A DNA stretch of 64,000 nucleotides from Lachnospiraceae bacterium AC2028 (lineage in GTDB: Bacteria > Bacillota > Clostridia > Lachnospirales > Lachnospiraceae), in contig JNJD01000007.1 of assembly GCA_000702685.1 (NCBI GenBank), forward strand, positions 434,001 to 498,000. Reading direction: 5' to 3'. Both the position numbers and the translations under genes were made by a program. Below, in pieces: positions 27,183 through 36,663 of the stretch. The notes beneath the pieces were generated by a model. It did not search any database, had not been told where the DNA came from, and saw nothing but the letters and a program-made list of their open reading frames with translations. Within the stretch, counting starts at the first letter, position 1. Every line of letters begins with the position of its first letter.

Positions 27183-27233
27183 ACTATTGGCATATTGCCC
27201 AACGCTCCGTGGAGCACTTTCGGCAAAATGACG
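27183..27233 (-). terminator. Possible weak terminator after the YesL-family gene
   Basis: Two small hairpins in a row on the minus strand (GCTCC/GGAGC and TTGGGCA/TGCCAA) followed by TAGTTTTAG. The stems are imperfect and the T tract is weak. Confidence 0.35.
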
Positions 27234-27938
27234 TTACTTCTCTTCTCTTTTCATGGCAGCCTGCATAGCTTCCTCTACGGGGTCGGTCTCGGGCGCCATT
27301 TCGGGGTGTTCTTCGTAAAACTTTGCCTCTACCTGCTCAAAAGCCTTCCTGTAGAGCATCGCACTCACATATCCGGGAGCGCTTATGCCGAACATTATGA
27401 CTATGGGGATAAGAGGACTCTGTATGCCGAAGAACATCATTATCAGTATCGGTACCAGATAGAGGATACCCATGAGTATCGCTCTGGGCAGGATCGCAAC
27501 GGTCATATGGAGACCGCTCTTGATAGTCCCCTTTATGGTATTGTCGAATCTTGCGAGCACGGGGAATATCATTATGCATCCGATGTATACGAAGAAAAAG
27601 AATGCAAACATCACCGCACGGACTATCTGTGTTCCTTCTCCCTGAAGTCCGATGACAAAGAACACATCAACAATGCCTATGACGATCACCACCAGCATTA
27701 TCAGCCATATAACGGTGGCCTGTCTGAAATTCTGCTTAAAGGATCTGAAAAATCCCTTCGTGATGCCGGGCTCCTCATTCTTAAGGAGCTTGTAGCACAT
27801 ATAATCCTTGGCAGTCAGTGCCGCTCCCACGGTTATTATGGGAAAACACAGCGCAAGGGTCAGGATGTTGAGCCACATAAGGTCCGCCATCTTGGTTAAT
27901 GCGGCCATAAATTTCGAATCGGGGTTAAATAATCTCAC
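27234..27938 (-). CDS. YesL-family (DUF624) membrane protein
   Basis: 234 residues with about five or six membrane helices, starting with MRLFNPDSKFMAALTKMADL, a typical DUF624 opening. The C-terminus is a cytoplasmic acidic tail. Family members lie near carbohydrate ABC transporters in Bacillota and are thought to assist sugar uptake, but their mechanism is unknown. It starts with GTG, preceded by AGGAAGG. It sits upstream of the sugar ABC ATPase in the same orientation, which fits the usual context. Confidence 0.87.
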   Translation of the reverse strand: MRLFNPDSKFMAALTKMADLMWLNILTLALCFPIITVGAALTAKDYMCYKLLKNEEPGITKGFFRSFKQNFRQATVIWLIMLVVIVIGIVDVFFVIGLQGEGTQIVRAVMFAFFFFVYIGCIMIFPVLARFDNTIKGTIKSGLHMTVAILPRAILMGILYLVPILIMMFFGIQSPLIPIVIMFGISAPGYVSAMLYRKAFEQVEAKFYEEHPEMAPETDPVEEAMQAAMKREEK

Positions 27939-27949
27939 TTTGTACCTTC

Positions 27950-28441
27950 CTAGAAAACCAGTTCCATTGTAGTGACCTTGATCCCGGAAATGTTCTTTTC
28001 CGGCTCGATCACCTTAAAACCTATCTTTTTGTAAAAATCAACGGCATACGGCGCCGCTCTGACCACCATCGTGCTTTCGTGACAGACATCCCTCAGATAC
28101 CTGCACAGCCTGTCCACTATCTCCGTTGCGATACCCATCCGATGGTATTCTTTCTGTACGAACAAAAGAGACAGCCTGTTTGTATTCCGGAGCGAACCGA
28201 CTCCGATGATCCGTCCGTCCAGTCTGGCCACCAGCATCGGATAATTGCCGTTCAGAAATGCCTTGTGAAGATCGTCATCCGTCACAAATTCAAAAAAATG
28301 ACCCACTCCTTCGGACCCGTAATCCTCGGCCTCGAACTCCATGAACGTGGTCCAGACCAGGGAAATACTGTCCGTCCATTCTTCGGGGCGGGCCCAGCCG
28401 TAATCTATGTGGGATTTCAGGACAGTCTTGCCGTTATCCAT
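27950..28441 (-). CDS. GNAT-family N-acetyltransferase
   Basis: 163 residues. The acetyl-CoA-binding loop appears in LLFVQKEYHRMGIATEIVDRL (Q/RxxGxG/A, about residues 92-112), followed by the C-terminal FYKKIGFKV motif. The substrate cannot be inferred. Its start overlaps the end of the upstream lipase gene by 25 nt and GAGGATATCC precedes it, so the two are probably coupled. Confidence 0.85.
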   Translation of the reverse strand: MDNGKTVLKSHIDYGWARPEEWTDSISLVWTTFMEFEAEDYGSEGVGHFFEFVTDDDLHKAFLNGNYPMLVARLDGRIIGVGSLRNTNRLSLLFVQKEYHRMGIATEIVDRLCRYLRDVCHESTMVVRAAPYAVDFYKKIGFKVIEPEKNISGIKVTTMELVF

Positions 28442-29349
28442 TCAAGGATATCCTCTTTGACAACGTCCCTGTCATCCTCATTCAATATTTCGTGTCTGTC
28501 ACCGGGGTAAAGCTTCATGGTAATATCGCGTACTCCGGCATTTTTGTAGCTTTCGACTGCGGTTTTTACACCCTCGCCGTAATTGCCGACGGGGTCCTCT
28601 TCTCCCGCGACAAATAGAAGCGGAAGATCCTTGGGGACAGCTTCCAGATTGGTCCCCTTCTGCATTCTCTTTATCAGCTCGAGCAGGGCTAGATATCCGT
28701 TTGCGGTAAATCCGAATCCGCACATCGGATCGGCTATGTACTTATCGACGTTCTCACTGTTTACGCTGAGCCAGTCATAGGAAGTCCTGGGATTCTCGAT
28801 CTTCTTGCAGTAGCTTCCGAAGCTCATCTTATCCATAAAGGAAGACTTGCATTTGGATCCCTTGAAAAGAGAAGTCATCTTGGCAACGGTCCTGCCGGCG
28901 AAAAGAAGGGCTCCGGGAGTACTTCCCGTACCCATTATTATTGCCATATTGATGCCGGTACCGTATCTGTAGATATAGTTCCTTGCGATGAAGGATCCCA
29001 TGCTGTGACCCATTATGATGATGGGAAGCCCCGGGAACTTCTCCTGCGTGATCTTCTTTAATCTGTGTACATCCCTTACTATGACGGTCGCGGGATCCTG
29101 CTCGCAGAAATACCCGGTTGTGCCGCCTTCGGCAACGCTTCCGCCGTGACCGAGGTGGTCTTCCCCGGTCACGATGAAGCCGTTTGATGTCATGAATGAA
29201 GCAAAATCCTCGTATCTTTCAACGTACTCTTCCATGCCGTGTATGATCTGGATGATGCCCCTGGGCTCACCCTTATCCGGCATCCATCTTACACCGTGAA
29301 TGGAAGTTTCGCCGTCTCTTGAATCAAAATAGAATTCTTCTTTTTTCAT
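28417..29349 (-). CDS. Alpha/beta hydrolase, lysophospholipase/monoglyceride lipase type
   Basis: 310 residues. The nucleophile elbow GHSMGSF lies near residue 112, with an oxyanion segment IIHGMEEYVERY and the DHLGHGGS motif characteristic of the lysophospholipase L2/monoacylglycerol lipase group. The catalytic Asp is likely in VAGEEDPVG and the His in GDRHEIL. No signal peptide. AAGGAG lies ahead of the ATG. It sits 19 nt behind metG in the same orientation. Confidence 0.9.
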   Translation of the reverse strand: MKKEEFYFDSRDGETSIHGVRWMPDKGEPRGIIQIIHGMEEYVERYEDFASFMTSNGFIVTGEDHLGHGGSVAEGGTTGYFCEQDPATVIVRDVHRLKKITQEKFPGLPIIIMGHSMGSFIARNYIYRYGTGINMAIIMGTGSTPGALLFAGRTVAKMTSLFKGSKCKSSFMDKMSFGSYCKKIENPRTSYDWLSVNSENVDKYIADPMCGFGFTANGYLALLELIKRMQKGTNLEAVPKDLPLLFVAGEEDPVGNYGEGVKTAVESYKNAGVRDITMKLYPGDRHEILNEDDRDVVKEDILEWITARLS

Positions 29350-29368
29350 GGAAGTACTCCTTCCGTAA

Positions 29369-31366
29369 TTATCCTATTTCTGCACCGGCAGGCATGTCCT
29401 TGTCTATGCTGAGAAGGGAAAGCTCGCCCTCGGCATTCTCCGCACAAAGGAGCATTCCTTCGCTGGTAAGTCCCGCGATCTGGCGGGGTGCGAGGTTGGT
29501 AAGTACAACGACCTTCTTTCCGACCATTTCCTCTGCGGAATAACCCGACTTGATTCCCGAAAGGATCTGTCTGGTCTTGCTTCCTATCTTGACCTGTGAG
29601 CAGAGGAGCTTCTTGGACTTCGGAACCTCTTCGCAGGAAATGATCTGTCCTACCTGAAGCTGAAGCTTTGCAAAATCGTCATAGCTGATCTCTGCCTTGG
29701 GCTCGAGATCGATGCCGTCGTCTGCGGCAGCTTCCGCATTATCTTCCGAAGTGATGCCGTTTTCTCTTTCATACTCCGCTCTCTGTGCTGCGCGGATCTC
29801 TTCAACCTTTGCCATGATCTCTTCAAGGTTAAGACGTGCAAAGAGAGTCTCGGGCTCTGCGGTAACCTTCTTTCCTGATTCGAAAAGGCCGAATTTATCG
29901 AGATCTTCATAATCTCTGAGGTCATTTTCTCCGATCTGTGCAAGGATGGCCTTTGCGGTCTCGGGCATATATGAATACAGGAGATTTGCTCCCACAGCGA
30001 TGGACTCGGTAAGGTTGTACATAACCTCCGCAAGTCTGTCCTTGCCCGCTTCGTCCTTGGCAAGTGTCCAGGGCTCGGTCTCATCGATATATTTATTGGA
30101 ACGCTTGAAGATCGCAAATACTTCGTCGATGGCATCGGCAACCCTGAGGTCATCCATCTTCGCCGCTACCTTATCCCTTGCGGCGGTAACCACAGCCTTA
30201 AGATCCGCGTCAACGTCTGTCTCCGCGCCGGTCTTTGTCACAACACCGTCAAAGTACTTATTGGTCATGGAGATCGTTCTCTTTACGAGATTTCCGAGGA
30301 TGTTCGCAAGATCGGAATTGTATCTCTCGGTCATGAGCTCCCATGTGATGGTTCCGTCATTTTCATAAGGCATCTCATGGAGCACATAGTAACGTACCGC
30401 ATCGACGCCGTAGAGTGAGATGAGATCGTCGGCATATATTACGTTTCCTCTCGACTTACTCATCTTCTCGCCGCCCTGAAGAAGCCAGGGATGTCCGAAT
30501 ACCTTCTTGGGAAGGGGCTCTTCAAGGGACATAAGGAATATGGGCCAGTAGATCGTATGGAAACGGATGATGTCCTTTCCTATAAGATGAAGATCCGCGG
30601 GCCATAACTTCTTATACTGATCCGAATGATTTCCGTCGGCATCATAACCTATGCCGGTGATATAGTTGCTGAGCGCATCAAGCCATACATATACGACATG
30701 CTTCTCATCAAAGGTTACGGGGATGCCCCATGTAAATGATGTTCTGGATACGCACAGATCCTGAAGTCCGGGCTTGAGGAAATTGTTCACCATCTCGTTC
30801 TTGCGGGATACGGGCTGGATGAACTCCGGATGCTCGTCATAATATTTCATGAGCCTGTCGGCGTATTTGCTCATCTTGAAGAAGTAAGCCTCTTCCTTGG
30901 CGGGCTTTACTTCACGTCCGCAGTCGGGACACTTGCCGTCCACAAGCTGGCTCTCTGTCCAGAAAGACTCACAGGGAGTGCAGTACATTCCCTCGTAAGC
31001 GCCCTTGTAGATATCGCCCTTTTCGTACATCTTCTTGAAGATCTTCTGAACCTGGGCTTCATGATCCGCATCGGTCGTACGGATGAATTTGTCATAGGAA
31101 ACATCGAGGCTGTCGCAGATTCCTCTTATGATGCCTGCGATACGGTCGACGAACTCCTTGGGGGAGATCCCTTCCGCCGCAGCCTTCTCCTCTATCTTCT
31201 GACCGTGCTCATCGGTTCCGGTCTGGAAAAAGACATCGAAGCCCTGCTGTCTCTTATGTCTTGCGATGGCATCCGCCATGACTATCTCATACGAATTTCC
31301 TATATGGGGTTTGCCTGATGTGTAGGCTATTGCCGTTGTAATGTAATAAGGTCCTTTGTTCTGCAT
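29369..31366 (-). CDS. metG: Methionyl-tRNA synthetase
   Basis: Charges tRNA-Met. It has 665 residues, with HIGH-type motif KPHIGNSYE near residue 18, a zinc knuckle (CTPCESFW ... CPDCGRE, about residues 125-145) and KMSKSRGNVIY near residue 298. A C-terminal EMAP-like tRNA-binding domain starts around residue 560 (YDDFAKLQLQVGQI) and gives the dimeric form of the enzyme. A GTG three codons upstream is possible, but the ATG at 31366 with AAGGAAGG is better. No T-box is visible upstream. Confidence 0.97.
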   Translation of the reverse strand: MQNKGPYYITTAIAYTSGKPHIGNSYEIVMADAIARHKRQQGFDVFFQTGTDEHGQKIEEKAAAEGISPKEFVDRIAGIIRGICDSLDVSYDKFIRTTDADHEAQVQKIFKKMYEKGDIYKGAYEGMYCTPCESFWTESQLVDGKCPDCGREVKPAKEEAYFFKMSKYADRLMKYYDEHPEFIQPVSRKNEMVNNFLKPGLQDLCVSRTSFTWGIPVTFDEKHVVYVWLDALSNYITGIGYDADGNHSDQYKKLWPADLHLIGKDIIRFHTIYWPIFLMSLEEPLPKKVFGHPWLLQGGEKMSKSRGNVIYADDLISLYGVDAVRYYVLHEMPYENDGTITWELMTERYNSDLANILGNLVKRTISMTNKYFDGVVTKTGAETDVDADLKAVVTAARDKVAAKMDDLRVADAIDEVFAIFKRSNKYIDETEPWTLAKDEAGKDRLAEVMYNLTESIAVGANLLYSYMPETAKAILAQIGENDLRDYEDLDKFGLFESGKKVTAEPETLFARLNLEEIMAKVEEIRAAQRAEYERENGITSEDNAEAAADDGIDLEPKAEISYDDFAKLQLQVGQIISCEEVPKSKKLLCSQVKIGSKTRQILSGIKSGYSAEEMVGKKVVVLTNLAPRQIAGLTSEGMLLCAENAEGELSLLSIDKDMPAGAEIG

Positions 31367-31446
31367 ACCTATCACCTTCCTTTTCGGCGTCGCATTACGA
31401 ACGTCTGTCTTTACAAATATAATAGATTAATCTACCACAAATGGCT

Positions 31447-32238
31447 TCATTCGTCCATTAAACGGTTATATTCCTCACATATCGCCTCGAAGATCGCTTC
31501 GGATCCGTTTCCGCTGTCGGGATGATATACCTTGCACAGATCGCGGTATCTTTTCTTAAGCTGTTCGGGAGTCCTGCAGCCCTCGAAGAATCCGCTTCCC
31601 GCAGCCGGACGCTGACGGGTATCTTCTATATATTCTTCATCTTCCTCTTCGATGTATTCCTCATCGGGATAATCATCGTCATAATAGCTCTCTTCGATCC
31701 GGTCATGCCTCCGCCCGGGTATCCTCTCATGCCTGCCCCTGTCGTAGCCGTCGTTATAGCCCCTGTCATAGCCTTCGTCATAACCGTGGACATTCTCGTA
31801 TATATCATCGATCTTTTCGGTCAGGCTTTCGGATTCCTCAAGAACTTCACGCTTCATATTTATGTATCTGAAGAATCTGAGGATATCCATGACCGGACCT
31901 CCCACCAGCATGATCATGATGATGAGGGTGAACTGTTCATCGGTAAAATTATCCTTCAGGCTGTAGAATGCATACGCAAAGACCGCCGAAACGATCACGC
32001 CGACGAAAAAGTTCTTGAATATCCTCACAAAAAAGTAGACGTAGGATACGATCCCGTACATTGTTACGAAGATCTTGGCGCAGTGAAGAAGGTCCGAAGA
32101 CATGGCACCCAGAGTGGTCTCCACGTCACCGGCCCAGAACATGGCCGCCGTGATCAGCACGGAAAGTATTATCTTTGCAGGTATGGAAGCGAGCCTCGCC
32201 CTGAGTTCCGCTACCTTAACAACTTTGAGTCCGTTCAT
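31447..32238 (-). CDS. Membrane protein with C-terminal J domain
   Basis: 263 residues. The N-terminal half has three predicted membrane helices (about residues 17-35, 50-70 and 75-120). A linker of charged Tyr/Asp/Gly/Arg repeats follows (YDEGYDRGYNDGYDRG), then an acidic stretch. The last 45 residues are a minimal J domain with KRYRDLCKVYHPDSGN (HPD intact) but without a G/F region or zinc fingers. It would recruit DnaK to the membrane face. It overlaps the O-antigen-ligase-like gene by ATGA, which suggests a joint job such as handling that polytopic protein; this is inference. Confidence 0.85.
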   Translation of the reverse strand: MNGLKVVKVAELRARLASIPAKIILSVLITAAMFWAGDVETTLGAMSSDLLHCAKIFVTMYGIVSYVYFFVRIFKNFFVGVIVSAVFAYAFYSLKDNFTDEQFTLIIMIMLVGGPVMDILRFFRYINMKREVLEESESLTEKIDDIYENVHGYDEGYDRGYNDGYDRGRHERIPGRRHDRIEESYYDDDYPDEEYIEEEDEEYIEDTRQRPAAGSGFFEGCRTPEQLKKRYRDLCKVYHPDSGNGSEAIFEAICEEYNRLMDE

Positions 32239-33866
32239 TTATCCTCCGTTTCGGAAAGCCCGCGTACGGCGGATGCACCGAAGCCCGCAAGAAGCGAAAG
32301 CTGCGAAAGGTTCATCGCCGTCTGAAAGCTGAAAATATTATTTATCATGTACGCGGCGATCCCGAGTGCCGCCGCAAGCACAGCCGCCCTGTAACCTTTA
32401 TCGGAGACTTTGACCGAAAGCTTCCTCCCGGCTGCTCCAAACGTCTCCTTAAAAAGAGAGACCAGCATACCGTAAAAACATACCGTTCCGGCCAGCCCCG
32501 TATTTACAAGCATCGTTACGGGTTCACAGTGTGCATTCGTCAGCCTGGCTCCGCCGAAATATTCCGTCATCTTTTCCGCAAGGGCCGGGAAACGCCCGCT
32601 GTATATCAGCGAATAAAAAACATCCGGGCCTATACCGAAGATCTTTTCCTTAAAGGTCATTCCGCCGAAGAGCGTAAGCCCGGCAGTTATCGTCATACCC
32701 CTGCTGCTCGCCCATTTTTCCCCGAAATAAAAGACGGGACCCGTGCCGAGAAAACCTCCGCATGCCGTATTGACCACCACGGTCAGAATGTAGACCGCGA
32801 TCAGTGAGCCTAAGGCGATCGCCGCGATCCTTCCGATATGCACATTGATTGTTTTACATCCGGCATCCCGCTTTTTCCGTAATACAAGCATTATGATCAC
32901 GGACGCAGCGAGCAGAAAAAGAAGAAAGACCGGCCCGTCAAGAAATTTCGTCACACTGTCGTTCGCTCTTTCGTACACTCCCGCTTTGACTGCGACCGCA
33001 TGAAACAGTCCGCCTGCGGCAAAAGAGACCGAGAGCTCCGCAATGTTTATGAGCTTATCCATTTCCCTTCCTGCATGGATAAGAAGTATGATAAATACCG
33101 CAAGGGTTGCGGGATATGCGCTCGCCGATCCCTGTGAAAAGAAGCAGTAAGCACTCACGAAAAAATGCACAAGGCAAAACACCCTAACGGCATCCGAATT
33201 CTTCGAAGATTTATTCCCCGCCGTCATGTAAACCGCTGCCGGAACAAAAAGAACGCACACCAGATATCCGCAGAACCAGTTCCCGTTTCCGATCGTGGAC
33301 ATCTTGGACACATCCCAGCCTTCGATGTTCAGGTTTTTGCCGACAAGATCGATCACGATCCCGGCCTCGTAAACAAGAAACGATGAAATAAGCAGCGTTC
33401 CCGTAAATAAGGAACCGTTCATCACCGTTCTTCCTATCACAAGAACGCAAAGGCACATTGCGACATACTGCCATGCCCCGATATACCATCCCGTCTCTCC
33501 TATATGCGCAATGTCTTTGCGTGCGGAGAGCATATAGGATACGCATGCGCATATTGCAAACAGCACCGTCCATATCTCATGCGGCAGGATCGTCTTTTTA
33601 AGTTCCGAAAAAGAAGACACCGGAAAAAGAGGGGCTTCCTTCGCGATCAGCCGAACGATCAGCAATGCCGCATACAAAACCGCGGAAACGGCAAACAAAC
33701 AGAGCGTGATCTTCAGGTTCGTCTTCCAGAAAAACGCCTTATCCGTTCCGAGAGTATTGTAGCTCGGAAGATACAGCGGAAGTATAAGTCCCGTCGTGAT
33801 CAGATAATAAAGTGCCGGGATCCCGAAAACTACGGCGGTATTATTTTTCAAAAAGCTTTTGATCAT
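32235..33866 (-). CDS. O-antigen ligase/polymerase-like polytopic membrane protein
   Basis: 543 residues with 10-12 predicted membrane helices. The arrangement, with a large loop near residues 380-440 (GMTITAGLTLFGGMTFKEKIFGIGPDVF) and the LTNAHCEPVTMLVNTGLAG segment, fits the Wzy_C/O-antigen ligase superfamily. These proteins ligate or polymerise surface glycans outside the membrane. In a Gram-positive-type cell the acceptor would be a wall polymer or exopolysaccharide. The start at 33866 (MIKSFLKN) is chosen over a TTG three codons upstream. The ribosome binding site is weak, and the gene begins inside the end of the RluA-type gene. Confidence 0.8.
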   Translation of the reverse strand: MIKSFLKNNTAVVFGIPALYYLITTGLILPLYLPSYNTLGTDKAFFWKTNLKITLCLFAVSAVLYAALLIVRLIAKEAPLFPVSSFSELKKTILPHEIWTVLFAICACVSYMLSARKDIAHIGETGWYIGAWQYVAMCLCVLVIGRTVMNGSLFTGTLLISSFLVYEAGIVIDLVGKNLNIEGWDVSKMSTIGNGNWFCGYLVCVLFVPAAVYMTAGNKSSKNSDAVRVFCLVHFFVSAYCFFSQGSASAYPATLAVFIILLIHAGREMDKLINIAELSVSFAAGGLFHAVAVKAGVYERANDSVTKFLDGPVFLLFLLAASVIIMLVLRKKRDAGCKTINVHIGRIAAIALGSLIAVYILTVVVNTACGGFLGTGPVFYFGEKWASSRGMTITAGLTLFGGMTFKEKIFGIGPDVFYSLIYSGRFPALAEKMTEYFGGARLTNAHCEPVTMLVNTGLAGTVCFYGMLVSLFKETFGAAGRKLSVKVSDKGYRAAVLAAALGIAAYMINNIFSFQTAMNLSQLSLLAGFGASAVRGLSETEDK

Positions 33867-34518
33867 ATATTCCAAATGCCGGATTTTCCGGCTTTACATC
33901 AAACGTTTTGACCGAGCCGTCCGCAGGATCGGTGATCTGCAGCCGGTCTGCGCAGAGAGCCGGAAAGGATATGTTCAGTCTTTCCGACGCTTCAAGGCTC
34001 GCATCGCTTCCATACTTTCTGTCTCCGAGAAGAGGAAGTCCGAGATGAGCCATCTGTGCCCTTATCTGATGAAATCTTCCGGTCGCGATCTCTATCCGGT
34101 ACAGCGAAGTCTCTTTCTCTTTTGCGAGCAGCTCATACTTCAGTTCGGCTCTTTTATAATCTTCACCCTCGCCGATGACACAGAGATTATCGGGTGTCTT
34201 TTTCATAAAGCATACATCGGTTCCCGATTCCGGACCTTCGCCGAATGCGACGGCCAGATATGATTTCTTCAGTCTGCCGTTTGATACCTCATCGGAAAAT
34301 AAAGCTGCGGTCTGTTTGTCTTTGGCGAAAACAAGGAGCCCTTCCACCGGCTGGTCGAGACGATGAATCACTCCGAGATAGCCGCCCTTCAGACGGTTCT
34401 TCAGAATGCTACATACATCCGGGACTCTGACGGATGCCGTCTGGACCGGGATGCCCGCCGGTTTATATATGACCATGTAACGGTCATTTTCAAAAACGAT
34501 CCTTACTTCCGGTTTCAT
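33841..34518 (-). CDS. RluA-family pseudouridine synthase
   Basis: 225 residues. The core starts with VIYKPAGIPVQ and contains the catalytic Asp in the segment GVIHRLDQPVEGLLVFAK. RIEIATGRFHQIRAQMAHLGLPLLGDRKY completes the family signature. No S4 domain precedes the core, as in small RluA members. I chose the ATG at 34518, which overlaps the upstream methyltransferase stop as ATGA; a longer frame to 34614 lies inside that gene. It modifies rRNA or tRNA uridines, site unknown. Confidence 0.92.
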   Translation of the reverse strand: MKPEVRIVFENDRYMVIYKPAGIPVQTASVRVPDVCSILKNRLKGGYLGVIHRLDQPVEGLLVFAKDKQTAALFSDEVSNGRLKKSYLAVAFGEGPESGTDVCFMKKTPDNLCVIGEGEDYKRAELKYELLAKEKETSLYRIEIATGRFHQIRAQMAHLGLPLLGDRKYGSDASLEASERLNISFPALCADRLQITDPADGSVKTFDVKPENPAFGIYDQKLFEK

Positions 34519-35900
34519 CCCTGTATCCTCAGCCCCTTGGGGTAATGATTCTTGATCACGCCTCCGGATGCTTTGCCCCAGCCGAGGGAATATCCGCATA
34601 CGCTGATAAGGCACCAGCCCTTTCCCTCTCCGTTTAAGGTCATGCCCTTAACAAAGCTTTCCGCCTCATCTTCGTTCACTCTCTTTGACAGGAGCACATC
34701 CTCCTCACCGAGGAAAAGAGCAAGAGCATGCGCAGGTTCGAATCTGTCCTTCTTGAAGGTTCCTATATGCAGTCCGCACCTTGCCACTTTTAATCCTGCA
34801 AGTGAGGGCGTCTCTTCCGGCATGATGAAAAGATTGTCTCCGAAAAGCCTGAACCTGCTTTTTGCGGAAGCGATCCTGTCCGCCGCCTCTTTGGTCAGGG
34901 TGTCTTTCAGGAATTCATCAAGTGCTTTCCCGGTCTTTATATCCGACACAGGCTCATATCCTCCGGGAGGAAGCATCTCAACGGATCCGCCTTCTTTTTT
35001 CAGAAGTGCGGCAAAATGTCCCTCGCCGTTAAAATACATCGGCCAGACGCGTATGGCATCACCGCATTCATCCAGGCCGTCCCGAAGGCCTTCAGCCGTT
35101 TCCCTGAAAAAGTCCGTGCTGAGAAGCGTCATGTCAGGGTGCTTTCCGATGAGTCCGGATATCCTGTCCTCGTTTTCGGATCCTTCGAATGTGCAAGTCG
35201 AATAGACGAGAATGCCTCCCGGCTTTAAGCAGGCATAAGCGTTTTCGAGAATGAGTTCCTGCCTTTGCGCGCACATTTCGACATTTTCGGAGCTCCACTG
35301 CGATACCGCTTCGGAATTTTTCCTGAACATTCCCTCTCCGGAACAGGGGGCATCCACAATGACCGCATCGAAATATCCCGGAAATCTTTCGGCAAGCTTT
35401 TCGGGAGTTTCATTCAGAACGACCGCATTGGTTATCCCCATTCTTTCGATATTGGCCGAAAGAACGCTGCATCTGTTTTTTACGATCTCATTGGAAAAAA
35501 GAATTCCCCTGCCCACCATCGCCGATGCGATCTGGGTGGACTTTCCTCCGGGAGCTGCGCACAGATCCAATACCTTCATGCCCTCTTTCAGATATCCGCT
35601 CTTTCTGAGAAGGGCACCCGGGATCATCGCACCCGGATCCTGTATATAGTATGCGCCGGCGTCGTGAAAAGGCCTTCTTCCCGGAGCACACTCCGGATCG
35701 AACAGATATCCGTCGTCTTCATATGAAAGCTTTTCAAGCTTCATCTCAGATAACAGATCTATGCACCCGTCCGGTTTTTTCTTGAGAGGATTCAGCCTGA
35801 GCGCCTGGACGGGGTCTTTTTCGCATGCCTTATCGAGAAGAAGCGTTTCCTCTTCTCCTATCATTTCCCTCATTCTGTTCAGAAATTCTTCAGGCAGCAT
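34515..35900 (-). CDS. RsmF/NOL1-type rRNA m5C methyltransferase
   Basis: 461 residues. Motif order is KVLDLCAAPGGKSTQIAS (SAM), IVDAPCSGEGMFRKN (first Cys) and LVYSTCTFEGSENEDRI (catalytic Cys), the NOL1/NOP2/Sun signature. The C-terminal 160 residues resemble the RsmF-specific RNA-binding extension ending in LGWGKASGGVIKNHYPKGLR. It is likely to methylate 16S rRNA. It is coupled to the RluA-type gene by an ATGA overlap, making an rRNA-modification pair. Confidence 0.92.
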   Translation of the reverse strand: MLPEEFLNRMREMIGEEETLLLDKACEKDPVQALRLNPLKKKPDGCIDLLSEMKLEKLSYEDDGYLFDPECAPGRRPFHDAGAYYIQDPGAMIPGALLRKSGYLKEGMKVLDLCAAPGGKSTQIASAMVGRGILFSNEIVKNRCSVLSANIERMGITNAVVLNETPEKLAERFPGYFDAVIVDAPCSGEGMFRKNSEAVSQWSSENVEMCAQRQELILENAYACLKPGGILVYSTCTFEGSENEDRISGLIGKHPDMTLLSTDFFRETAEGLRDGLDECGDAIRVWPMYFNGEGHFAALLKKEGGSVEMLPPGGYEPVSDIKTGKALDEFLKDTLTKEAADRIASAKSRFRLFGDNLFIMPEETPSLAGLKVARCGLHIGTFKKDRFEPAHALALFLGEEDVLLSKRVNEDEAESFVKGMTLNGEGKGWCLISVCGYSLGWGKASGGVIKNHYPKGLRIQG

Positions 35901-35917
35901 TTTTATTATCCCGCTTG

Positions 35918-36652
35918 CTATCTTCCCATGATCTTCCCAAGTACTTGTATCAGTCCGATGTCAGACGCTGTATTTTTCGATGCCGCTTCACCGTCATATC
36001 CCGGGTCGCTTTCGGAGATCCCGCCGCATATGTCGGCCCCGATGATCCTTCGTCCGTCAGAAACCGATTCGATCAGAGCGCACAGTTCATCGGTCGTCAG
36101 ATCTCCCTGGTCCCAGTTCGTGATGCACTCGGAAGTGCTCATCACATCCTTATCGACGGATATATACAGTGGATTATTTCCGCCGGAATGATTCATGCCT
36201 TCATAGGTCACCGCAGTCAGCTGCTTTCCGGATGCTGATACGCATCTTTCCTCTCCGCCGTCTTCAAACTTCTCCGGACCGATCACGGTAAGCGTTCTGA
36301 GATGCTCATCCTTTTCAAGAACCTCCCTTGCCCAGCTTCCGCAGCTGAGAAGTCCTCCGAAGGAAGCCTCCTGCATATCGGTATGATGATCGATAAGGAC
36401 AAGATCGTAGCTTTCCTCTATGAAGGATGTAAAGATCCTCGACATATAATGATAATTTCCGGTGTCTATGAGATGAATCCCTGATGCGGGATCCTCATAT
36501 TCCGACAGTCTGTCCCTTATGATGCGATAAGCCTCGTCATCACAATACATATTCCTGCCGTCGACATCCTTCATTGAAATTCTGACATACGCGTCATAAC
36601 CGCATCCTTTCGAAAGCAGCTCCTCATATCTTTCCGGATATGTTTCATTCAT
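35918..36652 (-). CDS. Arginase-fold (ureohydrolase-like) protein with variant metal motifs
   Basis: 244 residues. Segments in arginase/agmatinase order are GNYHYMSR (where GGDHS is usual), VLIDHHTDMQEASFGG (for DAHxDx), and YISVDKDVMSTSECITNWDQGDLT (for SxDxDxxDP), then ADICGGISESDPGYDG. Enough His and Asp residues remain for a binuclear metal site, but substrate-binding positions differ, so the substrate is unknown and may not be a guanidine. The start at 36652 has no clear ribosome binding site; it lies 11 nt after the stop of the preceding membrane protein gene, so reinitiation is plausible. Confidence 0.72.
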   Translation of the reverse strand: MNETYPERYEELLSKGCGYDAYVRISMKDVDGRNMYCDDEAYRIIRDRLSEYEDPASGIHLIDTGNYHYMSRIFTSFIEESYDLVLIDHHTDMQEASFGGLLSCGSWAREVLEKDEHLRTLTVIGPEKFEDGGEERCVSASGKQLTAVTYEGMNHSGGNNPLYISVDKDVMSTSECITNWDQGDLTTDELCALIESVSDGRRIIGADICGGISESDPGYDGEAASKNTASDIGLIQVLGKIMGR

Positions 36653-36663
36653 ATCGGTAATTA

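Noticed and set aside
31367-31446. T-box or SAM riboswitch ahead of metG
   Set aside because: Only 80 nt, no conserved elements; a 10-bp palindrome AGATTAATCT is present but has no partner signals.
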